This document shows, piece by piece, positions 1 through 6,187 of a stretch of DNA of 10,874 bases (position 1 is its first letter; each line of letters opens with the position of its first letter). This DNA is from Nanobdellota archaeon (GTDB taxonomy: Archaea > Nanobdellota > Nanobdellia > Parvarchaeales > Parvarchaeaceae). Where the stretch lies: contig JAKATQ010000031.1 of the NCBI GenBank assembly GCA_021818665.1, forward strand, positions 1 to 10,874, written 5' to 3'. The notes below the pieces were generated by a model. That model was given only the letters and a program-made list of their open reading frames with translations, was not told where the DNA came from and did not search any database. The position numbers were made by a program, and so were the translations under genes.

Positions 1-1
1 A

Positions 2-484
2 TGCCTTGCAATTTATTTTTCTGTGCTATTTATACTCTATTATGTTATACCTCCTACTAGCACTGCGTGTCTATCTTGCGACGTGGGGGATTTTGCCCCA
101 TTTTTAGGCACAAGCGCCGTATGCAACTCCACTGGAGTGTATTTTTTGCTATACAACGGTGCGGGTCGCTCCGCAACATTCTTTAATGCCACGGTTTCGA
201 CCTCCAACGGCATCACGACCTCTGCGCCGCAATGGCCGATTTCGTACGATATGAATAATACTATTATCAGCTCTACAAGACCAGTTTTTTGTGGTTATAA
301 CTTAAGTGGTGGAAACTGTAGTAAAACTGTATTAAATGGCGAAGGAGCCCATATAAAACTAAGCGGAATCTGCGAATTCGGTTCTAGATACAGTGCATCA
401 ATAGCAATTTGGTATAGCTCAAATTTTAGCGGGGGGGTCGTATATGGCGTGGCCACAGGCACTATATCCGGCACAGCGACATAA
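2..484 (+). CDS. Small Cys-containing, sequon-rich surface protein, 5'-truncated by window edge
   Basis: The frame is open from position 2 and ends at TAA 482-484. A GTG at 23 could start it, but that would cut into the hydrophobic segment, so the true start probably lies outside the window. The visible N-terminus is one membrane-spanning or signal-anchor stretch (LAIYFSVLFILYYVI). The rest is a Ser/Thr/Asn-rich presumed extracellular domain with six cysteines (ACLSC, AVC, VFC, GNC, GIC) and at least six N-x-S/T sequons. It resembles the protein at 1148-1660: both have a single N-terminal membrane segment, a C-N-S-T-G-x-Y motif followed by a hydrophobic strand, a later Cys, and a C-terminus with a Y-x-V/A-x-x-x-I-x-Y strand and a V-x-G-T near the end. 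I infer a membrane-anchored, probably N-glycosylated surface protein. It lacks a canonical pilin cleavage motif, so pilin function is not shown. No named family is recognised. Confidence 0.65.
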   Translation, partial: CLAIYFSVLFILYYVIPPTSTACLSCDVGDFAPFLGTSAVCNSTGVYFLLYNGAGRSATFFNATVSTSNGITTSAPQWPISYDMNNTIISSTRPVFCGYNLSGGNCSKTVLNGEGAHIKLSGICEFGSRYSASIAIWYSSNFSGGVVYGVATGTISGTAT

Positions 485-843
485 AGTTTATTATTTTCAT
501 CTTTGACGTAGATTTTGGTGTCCGCGCCGTCGTCGTATTCGGCGTAGACTCCCGAGAGCTGCGGGGCTTCGCCGGTCATCTGCTGGTTGAGGAGATTGGT
601 GTCGTTTGACGTAAAGCCCATGTAGATTGTCACGTTGGAGTCCGCGGGTATGCCACCGGCTAGCTTGAGCCACCACAGGGCGTATTTGGGATACGTATAA
701 TTTTCAAGCCAGCTGTGGATTATCGTGTCGTTTTGGTAGAAGAACTCCACGTTGCTGAAGTTACTGTCGGCTAAGCCGCCGTAATACTTGTTGGATACAT
801 TGAGCACCTGCGGGAAGGTGATAGGACTGCGAGAGTTGTATAC
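295..843 (-). pseudogene. DUF2341-domain protein fragment
   Basis: The minus-strand frame begins right after an in-frame TAG (844-846) and runs to a stop at 295-297. The region from 843 to about 520 reads as a good DUF2341 domain: FPQVLNVSN, then NVEFFYQNDTIIHSWLENY, ALWWLKLAGGIPADSNVTIY, MGF, GEAPQLSGVY and YDDGAD. These match the succession of motifs (N-x-x-F-F-Y, S-W-L-E, L-W-x-K-L, I-P-A-x-S, T-I-Y-M-G-F, Y-x-x-Y-D-D-G) in archaeal DUF2341 surface proteins. Such proteins normally continue with a concanavalin-like module after Y-D-D-G. Here the resemblance fades at about 520, and the frame then overlaps the opposite-strand gene ending at 484. No plausible signal peptide or start precedes it; a GTG at 805-807 is the only early start. 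It is best read as the remnant of a larger surface protein that lost both ends. A short expressed domain remains possible. Confidence 0.6.
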
Positions 844-853
844 CTAGTTTCGC

Positions 854-1129
854 TTAACGAGATGTCGCACAAAATTTGACAATTTTATAGCCGTGCATTG
901 TCACGAAGAAGATATCCCTACATAATCCATTTACAGTTGTTTGATATTTAAGTGACATTCCGTATGGAGTGCTGTTTATGTCGGGTCCGTTGGAGACTGT
1001 ATGGAACGGATTGCCGAAAGCGACTAAGGGCATCAGTAACTTGGGCGCCTGCGCCGGCTGTCCTATAAGTGTAGAGCATGGAGTCTGAGCCATTCTAACA
1101 TTTAGTGGTGCGAAGCCGCTTAAGAACAT
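854..1129 (-). CDS. Hypothetical reading frame, possible gene remnant
   Basis: This 91-residue frame starts at ATG 1127-1129 and ends at TAA 854-856. I do not recognise it. It contains three Cys, one N-S-T sequon (in DINSTPYGMSLKYQTTVNG) and no clear membrane segment or signal peptide. It lies in the same frame as, and immediately downstream of, the gene ending at 1148-1150: the codons after that TAA read L-Q-I-A-P-A and then this Met. It could be a small gene, a former C-terminal part of the upstream protein split by a stop, or debris from the same decayed locus as the DUF2341 fragment. The related protein at 2-484 ends in the same way as the 1148-1660 product, so that stop looks natural and the readthrough idea is weak. 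Confidence 0.25.
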   Translation of the reverse strand: MFLSGFAPLNVRMAQTPCSTLIGQPAQAPKLLMPLVAFGNPFHTVSNGPDINSTPYGMSLKYQTTVNGLCRDIFFVTMHGYKIVKFCATSR

Positions 1130-1147
1130 CGCTGGTGCAATTTGCAG

Positions 1148-1660
1148 TTAGGAAAATGCGCTTGCTCCGACTGACGAGCTTGTGGTTCCAGTAACTGTAG
1201 AATACTTCGTGTTCCCACCAAGAGAGTAGTTTATTTGGAAGGTTACGCTGTACGGGCTGCCAAGTGTTCCGTTACATACATCATTTTTAAATATCAGTGT
1301 TCGTGACGAGGAGTCATTTACAATCAGCACGTCCCTTCCAGAAAACGCTGGGGTGTAATTACCTGTTTGATTTAACCCAGTCGCGGACAATATCCCAGTC
1401 CCGAATTTTTCTACGTTAACTTGGTTGCTCGCAAATGATGCCCCAATCAGAAGATAGAAACCGGTACTGTTACACTTCGAAGACGAATAGCTAAATGGAT
1501 ATAGCGCTGCCGGGTTATGTGATGGCGGCGACCAGTAAAAGTTGTTTAAATTTATGTAGTGTATAACAAAGTATATTGACAGAACGACAAAAAACAGCAC
1601 TGTAAATACGAACCATATTTTTAATCTTCGATTTTTTCGAAGCGACTCCTTAAGATTCAT
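1148..1660 (-). CDS. Small N-anchored surface protein, related to the left-edge protein
   Basis: This is a 170-residue protein starting at ATG 1658-1660. A basic N-terminus (KESLRKNRRLK) is followed by one transmembrane segment at about residues 15-35 (WFVFTVLFFVVLSIYFVI). Positive-inside charge predicts an N-in orientation with the remainder outside the cell. The ectodomain has two Cys (C63 and C129) that could form a disulfide. It has several sequons (CNSTG, NQTG, GNYT, NDSS, CNGT, INYS) and ends in a Thr/Ser-rich strand (STVTGTTSSS). It shares the C-N-S-T-G-[VF]-Y motif and C-terminal layout with the protein at 2-484, on the other strand. It follows the secretion ATPase/platform pair on the same strand but has its own TATA box, so co-transcription is not implied. 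It could be a pilus-like or envelope substrate of that machine, but no class III signal-peptide cleavage motif is visible. Function unknown. Confidence 0.7.
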   Translation of the reverse strand: MNLKESLRKNRRLKIWFVFTVLFFVVLSIYFVIHYINLNNFYWSPPSHNPAALYPFSYSSSKCNSTGFYLLIGASFASNQVNVEKFGTGILSATGLNQTGNYTPAFSGRDVLIVNDSSSRTLIFKNDVCNGTLGSPYSVTFQINYSLGGNTKYSTVTGTTSSSVGASAFS

Positions 1661-1704
1661 ATATTGATAATAAGAGACTCTAATAACTTATTATTGTATA
1701 GCGC

Positions 1705-1716
1705 AAATTTAAATAT
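1705..1716 (-). promoter_or_regulatory. TATA-box promoter for the 170-aa surface protein
   Basis: On the minus strand the sequence reads ATATTTAAATTT, a good archaeal TATA box. Its centre is about 50 bases upstream of the ATG at 1660, which predicts a transcription start near 1685 and a leader of roughly 25 bases. The leader shows no obvious Shine-Dalgarno sequence. The box separates this gene from the TadC-like gene that ends at 1761. Confidence 0.5.
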
Positions 1717-1760
1717 GCATAGCGATTTGGCGGGAGTGCACCATCTTACTTTCTGTGTAC

Positions 1761-3887
1761 TCATGTTATATGGATCGCGCCTAAGACCAGCCCCCCTACG
1801 GAGCCGAGCACAAGGGTGACTATCGACGCTATAAGTATGTAAAGAACGACGGAGATGAGGACCATATTCGCTATATTATCGCGCAGTACTATCTGGTCCC
1901 CCGGCTGCGAGATGGTCGATATCGCGTATGCTATTATCCCGCTGAGGGTTATCAGATATATGGCTATCACGAGCTGAAAGTCGTACAGCGGTATCTGGCC
2001 GCCGCTAAGGTTAAACAGGCTGAAAGCAAACGGGACCACGGAGCCTATCCCACCCGGTCCGCTGCTCGCTCCGCTTGTGACGCTCGTCTGTATCGTGTTG
2101 ATGGCGCCGGACAGCGACTGGAGGACGGTCCCTATGAGGGTCGTAAGCCCGACTACGATGCCTGCCATGACCGGGCTAAGAAGTCCTACTTCGACGCGCA
2201 TCCCGGATGTCACTTCTTCGAGGAGAGACTTTACCTGCTGGTTTATGCGCTTTAGGTTTTCCAGGTGTCTGGATATGTACATCGTCGCGGCGGACGCGTT
2301 TCCCACGCTTTTCCTGGCCGATTCTATGAACACGCGCATCGTGGCGATCATCATGGACGAGGGGAAAAACTTTGTGGAGCCATACGTCTTGTCAAAAAAC
2401 GCGTCTTTCAGCGACATGCCCATCTGTTTTATATTGGTCGTCGTGACGCTAAAGAACTCGGCGACTGGCGTGTTTTTCATTACATCGGCTACCTTTAGTA
2501 TAGTGGCTTCGGGAGGAAAGCCCTGCGAAAGATAAGAGCCTATCTGGAAAAGCGCGGAGCTGAAAGAAGCTTCCGTGTGTATAAGTTCGGATTCTACGTC
2601 CTTTAACTGCATCACGGACAACTTGAAATAAACGACGACGGAAAAGCCGACCGCTGCAGTTATCAGCATGGATATGTATATCTGGGTCGGTCCGAATACC
2701 TGCAGTTCTGGAAAGAGCAGGACGGCAGGAATCATAAATGCCAGGAACACGCCGACGGCCGGCCATATCGCGTTCACGAGGACTTTTTTCGAGCCAATGT
2801 TCAGGAAAAAGCTCCCTACTGGAGGGGTGTCAGGTATCTGGCTTATGTCCGGCGCTGAAAACCCGGCGGGCCTGACAAGGAGCTTTTCGCGTATGAGAAA
2901 ATAGACCATAAGTGGCAGGCCGACGTCATACATCAGCGGCAGGAGTACGCCGAAATCGGGTATCGAAACAAAAGCCATCATCATCGGCGCGAGGACCAGC
3001 CCGAGCACGGGAAGGACCATACCGAGCATGTACACGGTGTTTAGCGGCTCCTTAAGCGTGGAAGCATACTCCGTCATCGTCTCGAACGTGCCGCTGAGGA
3101 CTCTCGACGACGCTTCGTCGAGCATCTCTAGACGGCCGTCCTCCGTCTCCTGCGAAACCGAGCTCTCGATCAGGAAAAGCGCGTCTGTGAAAGCCGGTGC
3201 AGACTTCACCCAACGCTGGGAATAATCGTCTAGCGCCTCTTTTATGTCTGTATAGCGCCTAGCAGCGGTGTCCCATATTAGCTTTTTCAGGTCATATGCG
3301 ATATATCCGCCCAAGTTGTCTGAAGCGAATTGCACAGCCGCTTCTAGATTCGGCGTCTGCCGCATGTATATCACTAGATACAATATCATAGTTACTAGGT
3401 CACTCGATGACTTGCTGAGCCGTATCATCATCTGCTGTTTCGGGAAGTACTGCACGCCGAAAAATCCGCCTATGCCCAGGGCTATCAGGAATACTCCCAC
3501 TAAGACCTGCCCGAGTATCGAGACAAGTATGCCGATTATGAAGCCGAATAGTATCAGCGAAACGCCGAATCCGTACAGGTCCTTCGCGCTGAAATCATAA
3601 CCAAGGAGGTATAGCAGGGTGTTTGTCTTCTTTTCCTGTTCTTTGTCGATGCTGAAATGGATCACCTTGCCGACGGTGCTGGAGCCTCCGACTATTATCC
3701 TGGAAAGCAGGGACTGATTTCTCTGCTTGAATATCTTGTATTCTAGGGACCTTAACTCGTCGCGGATGTTCTCATTATTTTTGAAGAGCTCCTGCGGCAC
3801 CACCTCCCCGACGCTATAGTACCTGTCTATGAACTCTTTGGATATCGTCGGGGATAGGACCGGCTTTATCTTTTTCCTTTTAGCCAT
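1761..3887 (-). CDS. tadC: TadC/ArlJ-like type II/IV secretion membrane platform protein (T2SSF family)
   Basis: This 708-residue polytopic protein is predicted to be the inner-membrane platform that couples the ATPase motor to pilin or substrate assembly. A soluble N-terminus (1-100) precedes a hydrophobic pair (about 106-147). A cytoplasmic helical T2SSF-type domain follows (about 155-285; SSSDLVTMILYLVIYMRQ, NLEAAVQFAS). Membrane segments at about 286-306, 314-332, 369-392 and 403-422 come next. A second T2SSF-type repeat (about 435-565; ELIHTEASFSSALFQIGSYL, G-F-P-P-E-A) precedes segments at about 566-590, 638-658 and 672-704. Two F-type domains in one chain are the usual archaeal form. 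It starts at ATG 3885-3887, 22 bases inside the end of the ATPase gene, which implies translational coupling. A Gly/Ser-rich loop (about 605-616) looks like an external linker. The family is clear; which appendage or secretion system it serves is not. The symbol is by analogy. Confidence 0.88.
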   Translation of the reverse strand: MAKRKKIKPVLSPTISKEFIDRYYSVGEVVPQELFKNNENIRDELRSLEYKIFKQRNQSLLSRIIVGGSSTVGKVIHFSIDKEQEKKTNTLLYLLGYDFSAKDLYGFGVSLILFGFIIGILVSILGQVLVGVFLIALGIGGFFGVQYFPKQQMMIRLSKSSSDLVTMILYLVIYMRQTPNLEAAVQFASDNLGGYIAYDLKKLIWDTAARRYTDIKEALDDYSQRWVKSAPAFTDALFLIESSVSQETEDGRLEMLDEASSRVLSGTFETMTEYASTLKEPLNTVYMLGMVLPVLGLVLAPMMMAFVSIPDFGVLLPLMYDVGLPLMVYFLIREKLLVRPAGFSAPDISQIPDTPPVGSFFLNIGSKKVLVNAIWPAVGVFLAFMIPAVLLFPELQVFGPTQIYISMLITAAVGFSVVVYFKLSVMQLKDVESELIHTEASFSSALFQIGSYLSQGFPPEATILKVADVMKNTPVAEFFSVTTTNIKQMGMSLKDAFFDKTYGSTKFFPSSMMIATMRVFIESARKSVGNASAATMYISRHLENLKRINQQVKSLLEEVTSGMRVEVGLLSPVMAGIVVGLTTLIGTVLQSLSGAINTIQTSVTSGASSGPGGIGSVVPFAFSLFNLSGGQIPLYDFQLVIAIYLITLSGIIAYAISTISQPGDQIVLRDNIANMVLISVVLYILIASIVTLVLGSVGGLVLGAIHIT

Positions 3888-6106
3888 ACATCGAACGCCT
3901 TAACTATACTGCTCCTCTCCGCGAAACCGTGCTTCTGGGTAAGGTTATTCGCTATATCATAGTACGCGTCTATAACGGACGATGTCGATTTGGCTTCGAG
4001 CATCATCGGGTTCTCGGTCTTGCGCGAATAATCAGCGACCATCGCCAGTATGTCGGCCCTCGCCTGTATGTTGTCTAGGACAGCATCCCAGTTCCCGGCC
4101 CATCCCTGCACGTTCGATGCTATCTCTTTCACTATGTAGCTGTTGCCTTCCAGCAGGTCGTTAGTCGGCACGAGTGCATCTGAGTTTATGTCGTAACTGA
4201 CCAGGTCGACGAAACCGTTCTCGTACTTCGGGTCTTCTGTCCACTCTTTCCTCACTTCTGTTATGTTAAGGACCCTTCTCCTCTCGGTCAGGCGGTCCAT
4301 AGTCTTTATCTTGTTTACGGACACTACCAGATCGGTGGCCTTAAAGCTGGTCCTCGGGACCCCCAAGTCGTTCACTACCCTATCGAATACGCCGTACGGG
4401 TTGTCGCCGTGTATGGTCCCCATGACTACATTGGACAGTGCTCCGACACGCATGGCTTCGTAAAGTGCCTTCGCCTCGGTGCTTCTTACCTCGCCCACTA
4501 TGAGCGAGCTGTCGCCAAGCCTCAGGGTGGTACGTATGCCTTCCTCAGCGGACATTTCAGATTTCTCGCCTATTATCGCGCTCTGCACCTTCAGTGGAAG
4601 TATGTCATAGCCTAAGTCTATGAACGAATCGATCGGTAGTTCCAGGGTATCCTCTACGGTTATTATCCTGTATTTTTTCATCAGAAGCAGCATAAGCGAA
4701 GTCAGGAACGAGGTCTTTCCGGCGCCGCGCGTGCCGCTTATGAGTATCGTCCTTGCGCCCTCGACGCAAAACCAGAGCAAGCCGGCCGCGAACGGGGATA
4801 TCATCTTGTTATCGACGAAAAGTGGAAGGGTCCACGGGCTTTCACGGTGCCTCCTGAAAGCGATGCTCAGGCCGCCCGGCGAGAGCGGTCGCTGTGCTAT
4901 GGCTACCCTCGCCCTGAAGAGGTCTGTAACGAGCTCCGTGTCCAGCACCGGGTGGCCTTCATCCAGCGGCCTTCCGGACATGAGCCTGAATCTTGATGCC
5001 CATGCGTCGACCTCCTTTGCGTTTGGTATTATGTTGGTTGAGCATTCGCCATATTTGGAGTGCTTGACGAATACCGGCGACATGCTTATCGGCGAGTTTA
5101 TGTATACGTCCTCGACTTTCGCATCGGAAAGTATTACCTCGGTCATGCCGAAGCCGACGGTAAGCCTTACGAGTATATTCGCCAGCTTCTCCTTGTCCTT
5201 GAGTTTCAAGCCATAGCGGTTCTTTGTGTTTATCTCGTCTACCAGGTCGCGGCCTATATTGTGGAATATCTGCCTCATCCTTACCGGGTCCGTAAATTCC
5301 GCTTCCTGCGGCCTGTAGTCCATAAGCGATGTCCTTATCTGGTCCAGTATGTTGTACTCATCGACGCTCAGCAGGAGTTCCGGCGGCGAGAGATGGTAAA
5401 GATACTGGGACAATCCCGGTACCCGGTATATGGTAACCTCGGTGCCGTCTGCATCGTTTATCTTGTACGTTTCGACCTCGACCGCAGATATCGGAGGCTC
5501 CGACATTATGCGCGTGTAGGTGAAGTTCGGCCTTATCAGCGGCTTGAACAGGGCTTTGTAAGGGGCCCGATCGCCTATCTTATAACCCAGTATGTATGCG
5601 GTGCTCTTTTTCACTATTTCGAGCGACCCTATCCTGATCATGAGTTTGTCGAACTTGTCGAGGAATTCATTGAATACGGCCGAATTCTCGGCTTTCGCCT
5701 TGACGCGCATCTCCCTTGCTGCCCTTACGCCGAAAACGTATGCTCCCACCGGGTCCCTTCTCAGCCGGTCGAGTAGTATATAATTGAATATCGAGACCTC
5801 GCTTGGGTAATCACGCTGTACCTGTTCATCGAATGGCGCGCCTAAGTCGGACTGGACTATCTCTTTGTAGGCGTCTGCGATGTCGTTAAGGAGGTCTACG
5901 GCTTCGCGCACGTAAACGTAGTTCCTGTCACTCACTATAGTCAGAGCCGTGACGTTTCCGACTTCGATTATGGCGTTTATTATCTTCTCGAACATCTCTT
6001 CGCTGTCCTCTACGTTGGGGTAAAGGACCGTAAGCGGGACGTTGTAGGTAAGGACTATCTCCCCCTCTTCTCTTGCTATCTTATAGTCCTTCTTTGCGCT
6101 CTCCAT
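3866..6106 (-). CDS. tadA: TadA/VirB11-like secretion ATPase (type II/IV secretion, ArlI/GspE superfamily)
   Basis: This is a 746-residue cytoplasmic motor ATPase. The C-terminal RecA-like domain has Walker A GTRGAGKT (458-465), an Asp box TVEDTLELP (483-491), a Walker B region LGDSSLIVGEVR (530-541, catalytic Glu in G-E-V-R) and a His box GTIHGD (563-568). The N2-like domain lies at about 300-430, with VEDVYINSP (331-339) and an arginine-rich stretch (SIAFRRHRESPW). About 250 residues precede it, with no motif I can name, and a helical tail of about 100 residues follows the His box region, so it is longer than typical VirB11 or ArlI proteins. The ATG at 6104-6106 is chosen because a TATA box sits 27 bases upstream, making a leaderless start likely. 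The last 22 bases overlap the TadC-like gene, so motor and platform form one operon. No pilin, prepilin peptidase or other accessory gene is identifiable nearby. The symbol is by analogy. Confidence 0.92.
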   Translation of the reverse strand: MESAKKDYKIAREEGEIVLTYNVPLTVLYPNVEDSEEMFEKIINAIIEVGNVTALTIVSDRNYVYVREAVDLLNDIADAYKEIVQSDLGAPFDEQVQRDYPSEVSIFNYILLDRLRRDPVGAYVFGVRAAREMRVKAKAENSAVFNEFLDKFDKLMIRIGSLEIVKKSTAYILGYKIGDRAPYKALFKPLIRPNFTYTRIMSEPPISAVEVETYKINDADGTEVTIYRVPGLSQYLYHLSPPELLLSVDEYNILDQIRTSLMDYRPQEAEFTDPVRMRQIFHNIGRDLVDEINTKNRYGLKLKDKEKLANILVRLTVGFGMTEVILSDAKVEDVYINSPISMSPVFVKHSKYGECSTNIIPNAKEVDAWASRFRLMSGRPLDEGHPVLDTELVTDLFRARVAIAQRPLSPGGLSIAFRRHRESPWTLPLFVDNKMISPFAAGLLWFCVEGARTILISGTRGAGKTSFLTSLMLLLMKKYRIITVEDTLELPIDSFIDLGYDILPLKVQSAIIGEKSEMSAEEGIRTTLRLGDSSLIVGEVRSTEAKALYEAMRVGALSNVVMGTIHGDNPYGVFDRVVNDLGVPRTSFKATDLVVSVNKIKTMDRLTERRRVLNITEVRKEWTEDPKYENGFVDLVSYDINSDALVPTNDLLEGNSYIVKEIASNVQGWAGNWDAVLDNIQARADILAMVADYSRKTENPMMLEAKSTSSVIDAYYDIANNLTQKHGFAERSSIVKAFDVWLKGKR

Positions 6107-6127
6107 GCTACATTATCGTTATTCTAA

Positions 6128-6137
6128 CTTTTTATAT
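6128..6137 (-). promoter_or_regulatory. TATA box of the secretion ATPase operon (leaderless start)
   Basis: The minus strand reads ATATAAAAAG. Its centre lies about 27 bases before the ATG at 6106, the normal TATA-to-start distance in archaea, so transcription should begin at or next to the start codon. It lies in the 81-base gap between the protease stop (6188) and the ATPase start, so the ATPase-platform pair can be transcribed independently of the protease. Confidence 0.6.
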
Positions 6138-6187
6138 TATCTTTAACGACTGCGGCTGGCACCTTCGCCGCCCCAGTTGGGTGATTA

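Noticed and set aside
1..60. ATG at position 1 as the start of the left-edge gene
   Set aside because: That frame stops at TAG 58-60 after 19 codons; the real gene is in the frame that is open from position 2.
2265..2766. Short frames on both strands within the TadC-like gene
   Set aside because: They overlap a continuous, well-supported membrane-protein frame and show no independent signals.
4620..5216. Second long + strand frame opposite the ATPase
   Set aside because: Low-complexity Ser-rich shadow of the real gene on the other strand, with no promoter or recognisable domain.
5060..5776. Long open frame (238 codons) on the + strand opposite the secretion ATPase
   Set aside because: It lies wholly antisense to a well-supported ATPase gene, is rich in Tyr, Val and Arg as expected of a complementary-frame shadow, and matches no family.
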